Shown: positions 40,415 to 52,257, counted from the stretch's first letter. The stretch: DNA of 64,000 nucleotides from Rutidosis leptorrhynchoides (GCF_046630445.1 NC_092334.1:110975001-111039000); one strand, 5' to 3'. The notes: a model not told the origin generated them from the sequence alone. Numbers and translations: made by a program.

Positions 40415-40735
40415 AATCAGCTAGGAACTCTAGTCATTACTTTTTTTGAGATTGCATTCATGCCTATTCAAAACACGATAAACAACTCCTAGGCAAACAC
40501 ATACTCGTCACAATAAGAGTTTGAACACTTGTACACCTAACCTAATATATTATAATATTAAGGTACCAGAAAATAGTTAAATAGTATTAACCGTTGTCGT
40601 CAATATTTTAATTTTTGAGTTAAGTGTGTCAGATGCCAAACTCTTACTGAAAAAGTAGTCTGTGTTACCCTGTACCCCAAGAGTTATTTGAAGTGTGCTC
40701 GCACGAATGCAATCTCAAAAAGAAGGTACTGAATA
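40415..40735. repeat. Inverted-repeat family copy 1 (centre of the long-IR element)
   Basis: Two ~125-base segments in opposite orientation: 40415-40535 and 40610-40735. Each joins a GAGATTGCATTC block, a CACGATAAACAAC-like block and an AGAGTTTG-ACA block. Related pairs lie at 41490-41640/43455-43590 and 47275-47420/47420-47545. Confidence 0.6.
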
Positions 40736-41145
40736 GAGTTCCCAAATTATTGAAACATTCAGCTCTTGATTAAATTCTAGTTTAACAATACAAAATACAC
40801 AACAAACAAATACATATCATTAATTATTACATATATACTTATAGATAAATATACATGGAGTTATATTAAGAATTTACAACAAATTCGACTTTCCTTCATA
40901 AAATATGTAAATGACTCATCGTCACACTCTCACATATGTTATAGATTCGTGAGATTGCGCAAATCAGCTTTAATCTTTAGCACAAATAGTATTATTTTTA
41001 AGAGATCGTGGGTGTTATGGTTTTGATTTCTTCTAATGAAAATGAAGTGAAAGTAGGGAAAAAGAAAAAGAGATAAACGTAGTTTATAGTTTTAATAAAC
41101 TATGAGCGCGCTAGAAATTAAGTAAAGTTGGACTCACAATTTTTA

Positions 41146-41936
41146 GGTTTAATTAATGGATCAAAAGGATAGAATTAGTATTTGTAATAATAAAAATTTA
41201 CGAAAATATAAAATTAAAAAGTTAAACCAAAAATAATGTTTGTCTTGTGGCCAGAATTAATGTAACCATTTGTGCGACGGTGGGTCGGGTCAGGCCAAAA
41301 GGTTCGCGTAGTAGTTGCTACAAAGTGCCTCAAATAAGGGGGTATTTTGGTCATTTGTTGGATAACATTTAATTCTGATTGGCTCATAGTTGAAAACAAA
41401 AATAAAAAATAGGTAAAGACATGTTAAGACAATGGGAACAGTACCCAACTAATGGGATGTAGCATATATAGATAATTACTATTGTGTTGAGTGGAACAGA
41501 TGCCAGACTATTACAAGAAAAGAAAAAAAAAAGTATGTGTTTGCTTAAGGAGTTAAGGGTTGTTTATCGTGGTTCGAATATGCTCGAATGCAACTTAAAA
41601 AAGAAGGTACTGATTATGACTAGTTATAATACAATAGTATATTCTTTATTATATGTATATATGTATACTAGTCGTGCAATCTAAAACTTACATTTATCAA
41701 TAAATTGACCTTCTTTCAATACGCATGATTAGCTATAACCTAACAATGTCAATTCATTTAAGTGATTCAACAAAGTGATTATTAGATACTTCAGGTTACA
41801 CACACACTTTAAGTTGCTCATGGTGCATGAGAAAACATATCAGTAAGTAATTAAAGAATCTTAGAAACATGGGTCATAGATGACTCGAGTAACATTTTTT
41901 CTCGAGACATCTGCGGACTATGTTTATGATATTCTA
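41146..41936. other. Non-coding flank with one arm of inverted-repeat copy 2
   Basis: 41490-41640 (ATGCC...TTGTTTATCGTGGTTCGAAT...GGTACTGATTATGACTAG) is the reverse complement of 43455-43590. No gene is recognised in the rest. Confidence 0.5.
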
Positions 41937-43158
41937 TAGACTATATTGTTCAAATCGTCCCTGTGTTTATAGTTTTTTTTTCCAAAACGTCCCTGTCTTA
42001 ACAAAACTTGCTGAACACATACTTAATTTGCAAAATTAGTCCCAATTTAGTCCCTAACTTAACATCTGTTGAACTGGCTGTTAGTATCATGCCATTTGCT
42101 AGTCGTGATATAAACTTACCTATTAAATACCGGATTAAATACCTTCATCTTCAACCTTTTCAAAACAAATAAAAAACTCAAATGGCTTCAAATTCATCAT
42201 CACAAAATCACCTTTTTATTTTTTCAACCACACAATATGCGTACAAGCATTATTACTTCAGCAACTATATTTTTGTTTCTTAAAATAAAAAATATGTAGC
42301 ATTAAATTAAGTGTAACCATAACAGGGGCTTGTGTCAATATATTGAAGGAATATACAAGCAGATGCAAATCTCGCTGATTTGGTCAACAAGGTGGAAAAT
42401 CAAAACTTGGTTTTGAGAACATGCTTTAGATCTCACTGTAAAATCGAAAAATATGTTAGTGATTATTGCGAAGTCGTACAATATATATGGTTCATAAATT
42501 TCAGTTTGTCTCTGGTCCAAATTTGAAGATTCAAGTTTCCAATTGGCGATCGTATTTCCGAATGGTGCTAGTAATTCTGATAGAACACGAATGGTGTTCG
42601 TAATTAGAATGTTACTTTTAAGTTTTGTGATTTAGATTTTATTTGATTTAAGGTTTTTTAAATTAGGGTTCTTATTTTGTTTATGATGAAGATGAAGATA
42701 TTTATGATGAAGAAGTAAAGGAGAAATTGAATTCACCCTAATCTTTTATTTAATATATGATCAATTTTATGTTACACTCGTTTGTGATTTTTAGGATGAT
42801 GAGAGTTTTACAAAGTGGAAGAAAACAGCTTCTGAAAATGTTGATACTAACAATGTTGGATGTATTATTAATAATTTTGGTGAATTTAAAATGATGAAGA
42901 TGACGAAGGAGAACGAAATTAGGGTTTTTAATGGAACTCAATTTGGGAATTGAGTTTTAATCAGGTATTTAATAGGTAAGTTTATATACTTGACTAGCAC
43001 ATGAAATGATACTAACGGCCAGTTTAACAGATGTTAAGTCAGGGACTAAATTGGGACCAATTTTGCAAATTAAGGATGTATTCTGCAGTTTTGTTAACAC
43101 ATGGACGTTTTGGACAAAAAAATCATAAACACATGGACGACTTGAGCAATTTAGCCTA
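41937..43158. mobile_element. MULE-like TIR element, about 1.2 kb
   Basis: About 200-base inverted arms: 41937-42135 (TATTGTTCAAATCGTCCCTG; TTAGTCCC-AATTTAGTCCCT; TTAACATCTGTT) and 42960-43158. Such 'gtccctgtg' arms are common in plant Mutator-like MITEs. The inside holds an ATG GCT TCA AAT TCA TCA opening at 42182 and a short Lys/Glu-like coiled segment, possibly remains of a captured gene. It has no transposase, and no clear 9-bp TSD was found. Confidence 0.6.
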
Positions 43159-43454
43159 TTTTATAATTTATAAGTACCTTTTATTTTGTATTCTTATGCA
43201 TCAAGTCAACCTTTGAAGCAACAGAGTTTAACGCTAAGACCTAAAGTATATAACAATCATTTTACCAATTACTTACATAAATTGATATTGTTTGGTTATA
43301 ATTGATGATGTACTGAAAAAAGGTAAATTCACGAATACGTGTATGTTTCACATGGTAAAATTAGCACACATTTCTAACACGCTATGGTGTTGAGTTATCA
43401 CTTGTTCACCATGTAATATAAAGTATACTACTGTAATATATATTTATTATTAAT

Positions 43455-43620
43455 CATAACTAGTCATAATCACTACCTTCTTTTGAAATTAAACTCGCAC
43501 CTATTCGAAACATGATAAACAATTACAAGCAAGCAGAGACTTTTTTTCATTAAGAGTTTGACATCTGGTACAATTAGACCTAATACTATACTATAAAACA
43601 ATTGTTATTTTAATATATTC
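43455..43620. repeat. Second arm of inverted-repeat copy 2
   Basis: ACTAGTCATAATCACTACC, ATTCGAAACATGATAAACAA and AGAGTTTGACATCTGGT blocks, the reverse complement of 41490-41640. Confidence 0.55.
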
Positions 43621-43662
43621 CATTAATTAATTATAATTATTACAAATACAAATAATAATTCA

Positions 43663-43850
43663 TCCTTATGTTGCGTCCTAATTTTATCGTCTCCCGGCAA
43701 AAATACACATTTTAAGAAACTTCATTATTACATTGTACTTTTTGTTGGTTTACAGTTTTACCTTTACTTTTTACCTATTTTTTATACACAACTTTACCAA
43801 AATATATTTATCTATTTTCATAGAAAGTCAATTAGATTGGACATAGAAGA
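43663..43850. repeat. Stowaway-like MITE, degenerate
   Basis: TGTTGCGTCCTAATTTTATCG at the left and AATTAGATTGGACATAGAAG at the right are inverted matches resembling the CTCCCTCCGTCCC-type terminus. Low identity. Confidence 0.35.
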
Positions 43851-44989
43851 AGGAATAGTGGACAATAAATTAGGGATTACTAGAGTATTGATTGATTACA
43901 TTCATTAGCCAGGGTTTGCTCATGAAATCAAACTAATTTGGGGTTTTACTTAAGTCAACTAGTCAACTAGTCAACGGTGCAACCAAAGGGCATCTTCTTA
44001 AAAGTAAGGTTGCAAACTCATACAAATACAGGTTTGATAGCACTCCATCTCTCCAAATAATACAAAAATAATTATTTTAATGTTCCAAATATATACATAA
44101 CGTACAATTTGTTCAATCAATAATCACAATTAAAGCAATAGTTATTTATTTAATTATAGGTGTGGGTAAATACAATCCAACCCGAACTCATTTTTAATAG
44201 CTATCCAACCCACCAACTCACCTCCTTCAGTTGGAAATAAAACGGTATGCTCCCAACCCACCCAACCACCTATCTATTTTGCCAGTTTGTTTCTAAAATG
44301 CAAGTACTAAAATTTGATATGCAACATAACTGCGACTTAGCATATAACAATTAAAGAAGAAAAAAACTGATAAACAAAACATAATAAGAATGGCAACTTA
44401 GTAAAACATATATAAGCTGATACAAATAGCACACGATTGTGTAAAAAGAGGAAAGAGGAGACCTTCAGCACCATCAAATCTGAAATCATGGTTGTCCTAC
44501 TCACAGTTTTTCTTAACAACATGGCACCTTTTCAACTCCAGTATTGTAGACAATTATATGTGCACCTCTGACTTCACATCCAGCACAAAACAAGTATACT
44601 CCATAAGAAAGGATTGTTTTGGAGTAATGAATTACTTTTACGAAAAGACTAATAATAACAAGAAAGTAAAAAGACAGAAATACCATACCTTAGAAGCATT
44701 TTAGATGATCAAATAGGCATTTGATTTTACAGCTCATTTGAAACATATAGAAGAGCAACACCACCACCTGTACACATGTGAAAAATCATAGTCATAAATT
44801 ATATTTTTGTGAGGTTTACTAATTGCTAGGAATTGATGCACCTTATATGCATATTAGTATACCTTTTGGCTATGTAAAATGCATGGCCAGGGTTTTGATG
44901 TAACCACTTTCAACACAAAAACATGAAAAAGTGAGCGTTTTCAGCCAAAACATCATATGAGTAACGAATCGATCTAATGGCGCTCCTAA
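43851..44989. other. Non-coding stretch
   Basis: Contains a CCAACCC-rich degenerate repeat near 44175-44275. No gene is recognised; the 61- to 83-aa frames here show no family features. Confidence 0.45.
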
Positions 44990-45721
44990 GACCATTTTTA
45001 ACCCTGCCTGTGACGTCACAGGCAGATTGTGCACTTTTTGCTCAAAAAGTGTAATCTGTCTGTGACGTGGCAGTGTCAGTTTTTGACACTCTTTAACCCT
45101 GACGCCCCATTTCTGTGTCAAATTCTTGTAGGTCCTACCAGATTTTTTTTTTTAAATTTGAATGCAAATTATATTTTATAAAATAAAATACATAAAAAAG
45201 TCACAAATTAATATTTCATAAACTTTAATCATTACATAAAATTTAACTATAACATAAATTAACAAATATATTACATAAAATAAATTACATTATTTGACAA
45301 TAATAATTACATTAAATATAATATAATTAAAAGTTGGGTCTAAAACAATAATATAAGGTTTAGCCCAACAAAGGGTTTTGGGCCCTTTATTAAATAAAAA
45401 AATACGGAGTACTCATTACCCTATCTCATTCTTCTTCTTCTCCCAGCCACCATTCTCTCTATTTTATCTTCTTCAAAAATATCATTTTTTTACATTAAAA
45501 AAAATCAAGCAAAATTTAGAGTAGAACAATAGCAATAAAGGTCAAAAAGCTCAACCAATGGAAAGAAGCCACATCTCCCTGACGCTTTCGTTTTTTTCCG
45601 TCGGTTTCTTCACTGACGCCCCCGGCGCGTCAGCCCTGACGCTGCGTTAATGGCGTCAGGGGGCGTTAGATGGTGACAGCGTGGTTGACGGAAGCATGGT
45701 GACGCTGGGTTAAAACTGGTC
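44990..45721. mobile_element. PIF/Harbinger-type MITE, 732 bp
   Basis: Terminal inverted repeats GACCATTTTTAACCC (left) and GACCAGTTTTAACCC (right, reverse complement) with one mismatch, flanked by TAA at 44987-44989 and 45722-45724, the 3-bp TSD of this superfamily. It has no transposase. The left end holds a perfect 22-bp palindrome (45004-45025) centred on TGACGTCA and a second hairpin at 45033-45052. The right end is GC-rich with many GACGC units. Confidence 0.8.
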
Positions 45722-45762
45722 TAACTTGCTTTTTAGATCCGTTGCCAATTATGATAAGTTTA

Positions 45763-45867
45763 TCACATCCCAAACTCTTCACGTTTTGTCCTGATTTCTC
45801 GTGGCAAACGTTTGGCAATCGGGTTGCCATATGCGTAATCCAAGTGCTTATTTAATGCTGCAATTGT
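45763..45867 (-). other. Exon-like segment, unrecognised
   Basis: Minus strand: acceptor GTGTGCAG, then 34 codons open to TGA (contains HLDYAYGNPIAKRLPREI). Basic, protein-like composition; family not recognised. It may be the last exon of a minus-strand gene whose first exon candidate is 48080-48140; phases agree. Confidence 0.3.
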
Positions 45868-47053
45868 CTGCACACATTCCAAAAATGTCAAAACATGCAT
45901 ATTATAAAAAGCACAAATTAAAATATAAAGTAAACAACTTTAGTCCAAACTTAAATTTAAGTAAAACCATGGAAATAAACTTTTAATGTAAACTTGAACC
46001 TTATTACCTGTTCTATTACGTCAACATGGTCAAAGTTACTATCATGCCATAGTTTTCACTAAGGATTATCTAAAAAAGATGTCCAACTAACACTAAAAAT
46101 TGGCAAAAAGGTTGATACTTTATAATGCTGTTAGCTTTTGGAAAATTACCATATTGCTATGCAAATCATAGTAATATTTTAAAATCTAATTCGTTAGATA
46201 CAAGAATTCATGCATCGTGTTGTATATAAATTTGACAGAAACAAACAATAAATAAATGATAGAGAAAATAAACTACAGTAAAACTTGACTAAAGTATCTA
46301 TATCTTTAATATTTAATATTTAATATTTAATATTAATATTAATAAATTAAAAAAAGATTGTCAAACATCGTCTTCCACTTTGCATTGTTTAGAAAAACTG
46401 ATAAACTGAACATGTTTGCGGATTGAGTTAGTACAGTTATTTGATCTAGATATCAATTTTGAAGTGAAATAAGATGCTACAACCTGTATCATTTGATATA
46501 AAGTCGTATAAAACTGTGTAAATAAGTATCTATCACTTTTATTTTGCTTTCATTTGCTATAGTAACTTAAACTATTAATGTTGCAGATATTTGATCTATC
46601 CGCTGTGAATAAGTATGTCAACCAACTTAAACTACCTCATGCACACAATGAAACAGATTCTAATAAGCTAATCCAAAAGGTAGAATAACATCCATGTAAC
46701 TCGGACCAAACGTTCTTCTACTAGCATATATCTAAATGGTACTGTTTACTACCATATAACATGTACATTAACAGCAAAGCAGCTGCATAAACGGAAAGTC
46801 ACTTTAAAAACACCTCTTGGTAAACGACTAACTTCATCAACCACCTCAAGTTAGATACCGCAAGTACTCCTATATGTTTGCATATAGATTAAAGTTAATC
46901 CTTCTTTGAAAAATTATGTTGTATTTAGAAAGACAAAATATACATGTTATTGGCAACCGTTGATTTAAGGAAAACCCACAAATTAATTTGACTTCATGAG
47001 TGCTCCAACCTAAAACCCTCTGCTAATGAATGTAATCAAGAATAATCAATGTT
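45868..47053. other. Non-coding stretch
   Basis: AT-rich, with a short TTTAATATTTAATAT repeat near 46310-46345. Apart from the plus-strand exon-like segment, nothing is recognised. Confidence 0.4.
46589..46678 (+). other. Exon-like segment, unrecognised (plus strand)
   Basis: Between an acceptor (AATGTTGCAG) and a donor (AAAAG|GTAGAA), open for 30 codons. No partner exon was found. It could be chance. Confidence 0.2.
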
Positions 47054-47188
47054 CTCTTCGTCCCTAATTTATTGGAAAAGTTCTTTCATAAAAGATAAGT
47101 ATAAAACTAAGGGTAAAACCGAAAAAGGTACAATGTAGTAATGATATTTCTCAAACAACATTTTCTAAAATTGGAACGGGCCGAAAAG
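47054..47188. repeat. Stowaway-like MITE, 135 bp
   Basis: Left CTCTTCGTCCC and right end (reverse complement CTTTTCGGCCC) are imperfect inverted repeats resembling the Stowaway terminus. Flanking TA is not clear. Confidence 0.45.
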
Positions 47189-47274
47189 ATGTAATTAGTA
47201 TTTCTATATGCATTAGTAATAATAATTGTAATTTAATGAAATATATTAAAATAACATTTATTTCATAATATTTG

Positions 47275-47545
47275 GTAAAATGCACGAGCTGTCAAACAGT
47301 TACCGAAAAAAAAATAAAAGTTTGTTTGATTTGGGGTTGTTTATCGTGTTTCAAATAGGCGCAACAACAATCTTAAAAAAAAAAAAAGGTATTGATTAAC
47401 TAGGCCATTAACTAGTCATGATAAGTAGTTTCTTTAATATTGCATTCGCGTCGATCCAAAACACTATAAACTACCCTAAGAACACATATTCTTCTTTTTT
47501 TACAGTAAGCGTTTGACATCCGGTGCACTTAACCTAATAGTATAA
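47275..47545. repeat. Inverted-repeat family copy 3
   Basis: Two arms facing each other around TTAACTAGGCCATTAACTAG (about 47397-47416). Blocks TTGTTTATCGTGTTTCAAATAG and TATTGCATTCGCGTCGATCC with AAAACACTATAAACTA are inverted counterparts. Confidence 0.6.
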
Positions 47546-47608
47546 AACAATTATTATATTAATATATTTCATCAATTATAATTATATAAGTATACTATCA
47601 CTAATTCA

Positions 47609-47803
47609 CTCTTTCGGTCCGTCACAATTTTATTGTCCTTAAACAAAAATAAAAACAGTTAAGAAACACCATTATTAAAATGTGCTTTTTGTCAGCTTTA
47701 CAGTTTTACCTTACATTATACCTGTCTTTTAAATCCATTATATTAAAATATTATATTAATCTATTTCTAAAAAATTGACAATTAATTTGAGACATTACAA
47801 AAC
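47609..47803. repeat. Stowaway-like MITE, degenerate
   Basis: Left CTTTCGGTCCGTCACAATTT; right ATTGACAATTAATTTGAGAC inverted match. Confidence 0.4.
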
Positions 47804-48079
47804 GGTTTGAATGGTTGTTAAGCCCTTTTTAACCAGGTTTTTACTATATTCTAATATATACAGTAGTTTCAATTAATTAATTATAACCAACTTAAGATTT
47901 ATATGCAATTAGTTAGATTACAAAGGTTCAAATTTTAATACCATCCGATATAATTATAATCATTACAAGTAACTAACTTCACTTCACTTGATACCAATTT
48001 CCCCTTCACGAGTTTACAACGTTCTGTATGTAAACTTGATATAAATCATACCAGTTATACTTTCAGTTGGTATTCTTAC

Positions 48080-48140
48080 CTTCTGTTTAAGCATATCGTG
48101 GTTGATAACACCATACATCAGGTAATATTGAAACTGCATT
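48080..48140 (-). other. Exon-like segment with strong splice donor, unrecognised
   Basis: Minus strand, open frame with ATG (MQFQYYLMYGVINHDMLKQK), ending at AG|GTAAGA (donor at 48074-48079). The sequence just upstream (48141-48250) is unusually GC-rich for this window and has stops in this frame, as a 5' UTR might. The product is not recognised. Confidence 0.3.
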
Positions 48141-48534
48141 TGAGGGTCACACTCATAGTTCTCTTCACGTCATCATCGTCGAGCTACTGTGATCTCGTCA
48201 CCACCGGTATCTGCGCCGCCGTCTCCGACCTTCAAACCGCTGCAATTTCATGGATCTGAGAGTTTTTTTTTTTTGGGGGGGAATTTTAGGGTTTCCTTGT
48301 TGGGGGTTTTATTGTTGGGGATATTTGAACACAGCAGTTTCATTGGCATGTGATATTTCTGTTCTGAAAGGTACACAACATGTGATATGAATTGAACACG
48401 GCAATTTCATGCATCTGTCAAGTATAACGATTTGTTCCCAGATATGGAACATATAGCCAAGAATTGTTATTGTACGTGAACTTTGACCATAAAAGTAAAA
48501 TAGTCTACATTATTAAAATGAACAACCTTTTTAT

Positions 48535-48689
48535 TACGGAGTAATATAATATTTTAATTTTAATTTAATATTTAATTAATTTTAAATTTAACATAAACAC
48601 ACTTATCGTAAACATATAATTTTAATTTTATTTATACACAAACATGAATCGTAATCCAAATAGCATTTAATTTTAAAAAATACTCCGTA
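48535..48689. repeat. Small MITE, 155 bp
   Basis: Perfect 9-bp inverted ends TACGGAGTA / TACTCCGTA around an AT-rich core. 48251-48534 and 48690-48879 hold nothing recognised. Confidence 0.5.
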
Positions 48690-48879
48690 TGATAAACACT
48701 CACTTAAAGTGTTTTTAGTGAATGGAGAATAATATAACATGTCTGTGGGCTAAAAACGAAGCAAAAGCGAGCCTGCAATGCAAGTGGAAACTAAACAGAA
48801 CATGTAAACATCACGACAAAACTTTCTTCCTATTTTCCTCCTTTCTAACCATGATCATCAAAATCGTGTCTCTGTGTTT

Positions 48880-49273
48880 GTTAATTGTTGAATGTCGTGT
48901 TTTGTTATCCTGAATGCCCAAATCATAGTGTAGTGTACATAATAAATAGCCTAGCAAGGCATAAACCTAATGGACTAAATAGACAAATGGGCCCTTATAG
49001 AACACGGACCAATAATATAAATATATGCTAATATACTAGTCTAACATCCCCCGTAGTCGTAACGGGAGCAGAGCGAACGTTGAGACTAGATCTAAACTCA
49101 TCAAACAGTGCCGTAGGTAAACTTTTGGTGAAGATGTCTGCAAACTGATAGCGAGAGGGAACATGAAGCACACACACATGACCTTTCAGAACTAGGTCGC
49201 GAACAAAGTGTATATCTATCTCGATGTGTTTGGTTCTCTGATGTTGAACCGGATTGCCAGACATGTAAACAGC
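48880..49273 (-). mobile_element. Ty1/copia 3' remnant cut by element C
   Basis: On the minus strand: the end of pol, then a polypurine GGGGGA, then an LTR starting TGTTAGACTAG at 49046. The LTR's far end is uncertain (near 48880). Everything 5' of 49273 was displaced by element C and is not seen in the window. Confidence 0.7.
49028..49273 (-). pseudogene. Copia RNase H C-terminus (truncated)
   Basis: YMSGNPVQHQRTKHIEIDIHFVRD, then HVPSRYQFADIFTKSLP and FDEFRSSLNVR are the classic C-terminal part of the plant Ty1/copia RNase H region. In this family the His/Asp of TKHIEIDIHF and the ADIFTK motif are diagnostic. The fragment begins abruptly at 49273 where element C starts, so about 80 residues are all that remains here. 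Upstream codons in the same frame come from the LTR of C and are not copia. Stop near 49028. Confidence 0.88.
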
Positions 49274-52255
49274 TGTAACGACCCGGAAATTTCCGACCAA
49301 ATTTAAACTCTAATCTCTATATGGTTCCGACACGATAAGCAAAAACCCTAAAGTTGACCCGCACTTTTTCGATCGTTCTATACTTATAAGATTAATATTT
49401 ACATAAATTAAACCTTACCAACATGATAAGCAATCCAAATTGTTGAGACTTATGTTTTCGAAAAGAGTTTTACACAACGTTTGACCGTCTAGTTTGACCG
49501 ATGATATCACGAACTATATAACATATGATAATTATACGTTTGTGTATATATATGTATATATACATATTTAACATGGTTTATGGATGTTTTAATATCTCAT
49601 TTTGTATTAATAACAATAAGTTATAAGTATATTTTGAAACTACTAACTTAAGTTTTCAAAACAATAACCATACATAACGTTATTTGATATAAATACTTAT
49701 GACTTATAATGTTTATACATATAACGTATAAGTAATGTATTTAATCACTTTTAAGGACTTAAATACATAAAACAATATAAGTATATTCACAAAAGATAGC
49801 TATATTTGAATCCTCGTTCCGTTTTCTCAAAGATTTCTACACGTATATTTAGGGTATATGTACCCGTATCATATGCAGCTTCTAGATGTATTTACTATTG
49901 GTATATACCAATAAAAATCTGCTCCTTAGCAGCCTTAAATGATTAAGAAACATGTGGAACCAACCATTTGTCAAGTAGCATGAATTATTTAGCAAGAAAA
50001 CAAAGTTAGGTATCTTTTTTTTCCTTTATAACCTAAAAACGTTTTTATGCATGCACACCATTTCTTCACCCCATTTTCTCATACTTACACTTCCATTTCT
50101 CTCTCAAAATACTCTTAACTTCATACTTGATCATCTCCAAGCATTTTCCCCATCATTTAGCTTCAAAAACCTTACTTAAACACCATAAGAAAACCATACA
50201 AAAACACTTCAAGAAATCCTTCCAAGAACACAAACTTACTTCCAATCTTTCATCCAATTCCATCACCCTTTTGGTTCTAGCTTTTTACTCCTCTTTTACA
50301 GCAACCTTGTCCAAGGAACTTGAGGTAGTATCTATGTTCATAACCTTATTCGATTCATATATATATAGCTATCATATTTCGTGGTATACAATTTTAACAA
50401 CAAGAACATAGTTTGAAAGTTTTCAAACTTGTTTGCAAACTAAATAGATCCTTCTAACTTAACTTTTAAAATACTTCAAGACCTGTAATATAACTTAAAT
50501 ATATGCTAACTTAACAAGGTATAACTTGGTTTTTCAAAGAATATCTTAAAAACTGTTTTTACGACGTCGGAGTGTAACCGGGGACTGTTTTGGGTTGGAT
50601 AATTAAAAACTATCTTAAACTTTGAATTGGAGGTTTATGTTCTGGAAAAATGATTTTTACTATAAATATGTTAACACATAAAAATTTCATGATTTAATTC
50701 AAAGTATAAGTATTTTTAGAAAAATGGTCATTAAGTGTTATTTTTTTTGTTTAACTTCATAAGTTTCACTAAAGTTTCACCTATGCAGTGTGATTTTGAA
50801 TACAAACCAAGGTATTTTCAGTTCATAGTCTTAAAGAGGGACTCGATCCAAGGAGATGGCAAGTTGAATCAACGAAAACGGATTTGTAACGAAGAAACTA
50901 TGACCGAAACAAAATTGGTTATCCTAGACTTGTTTAACTTCGGGATTAATTGGGAAAAATTAAATAAATCACATATTTCTAAGATAACATGATATTTTAT
51001 ATATATGTACTTATAATTCAATTTTATATGGTTCAGGATCACCCGTAAACAACACGAGAAGATTAATCATAAGATCCCATGTTTGTACGCAACACGTCAT
51101 TTGACAACACCGGTACTTTATGTACGCAACACGTCATTTGACAACACCGGTACCGTGGGTCAAGATTAATCTCGACCAATACATATACGATGGGGTTTTA
51201 TTTATTTCGTTGGGGGTTTTATTTATTTCATTGCGGGTATATTAAACATCTAAAAATGAACCATTAAAATTGAATTACTAACAACGAGCTGCTAACTACG
51301 GACTAAGGAATTATTCAAAGTATTAAAAGTATAACAAGTATATATATGTGACGTTTGTTTAAAAAGAAAAGGTATTGATATATTATATATGGATAGGTTC
51401 GTGATATCAACCGGAGACCAAGTCAAATTATATATATCTTCAAGACGAAAGTGAGTATATAGTCCCACTTTTAAACTCTAAATATTTCGGGATGAGAATA
51501 CATGTATTTTATGTTTTACGTTATGGACACAAGTAACTGAAAAATATATTCTACGTTGAGTTGTACCACTGGCATACTTCCCTGTAGCTTGGTAACTAAT
51601 ATTTACAGCGGTATTGTAAACGCGAATCCTGTTGATAGATCTATCGGGCCTGACAACCCCAACCGGACTGGACGACCAGTATTCAACGGTTGCACAGTAC
51701 TTCGTTTCGTGACTACACTTGGTACAGTGTAGTAAGATTTCATATTAAAGGGAATATGCGACGTGATTAATTGTTAAGTATGGTTACCAAGTGCTCAACC
51801 ACTTAGAATATTTTTATTAAAATGTTTATATATGAAATCTTGTGGTCTATATTTATATCGCTGTCGACATTAAACCTATATCTCACCAACTTTATGTTGA
51901 CATTTTAAAGCATGTTATTCTCAGGTATGAATTAAGTCTTCCGCTGTGCATTATCTCGTACTAAGGATACTACTTGAGGCCATTAAGGACTTATATCATA
52001 AGGCGTTGCATTCGAGTCATTGAAGTTCATAGAGACTATTATTAAGTAAATGGCGGTTTAGGTCATTTGAATATTATGAAATGTCAGGCGAATATGTCAA
52101 TTATGGATGTAACTATAGATTGTCTTTTAAGAATAAATGCAACGTTTGTAAGATGTATCATATAGAGGGCAAGTACCTCGCAATGTTATCAACTATTGTA
52201 ATTCGTTTGTAATCAATATGGACAACGTCCGGATGATTAGTTTCGGATCCTTTCA
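49274..52255 (+). repeat. 5' LTR of element C (2982 bp)
   Basis: Starts TGTAACGACCCGG, ends TTCA. TATA-like TTTATAACC lies at 50025-50033. A 37-base direct repeat (GTACGCAACACGTCATTTG...) lies at about 51085-51155. Open frames 50127-50411 and 50735-50992 are retained in both LTRs and flank a possible intron (donor 50325, acceptor 50788). Confidence 0.9.
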
Positions 52256-52257
52256 GT

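Larger units (their letters stand above)
33842..41145. mobile_element. Long-inverted-repeat DNA element, left arm split by a LINE
   Basis: 33847-33996 plus 40153-40545 form a left arm that is the reverse complement, at moderate identity, of about 40600-41145. Matching blocks include ACTACGTTT-CTCT, TACTTTCACTTCATTT-CATT, AATAGTAT-GTGCTAAA-AT-AAAGC-GATTTG and GACGATGA-TCATTTAC. Without the LINE the element would be about 1.2 kb, nearly all arm (foldback or MULE-like). It has no ORF. Exact ends and TSD are not resolved. Confidence 0.65.

Noticed and set aside
41928..43170. 9-bp target duplication of the MULE-like element
   Set aside because: Flanks such as TTTATGATA and TTTATAATT are similar but not equal in this AT-rich context; not convincing.
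46589..46678. A plus-strand gene around 46.6 kb
   Set aside because: Only one 30-codon exon-like segment with splice-like borders; no start, stop or partner exon, so it is kept only as a low-confidence feature.
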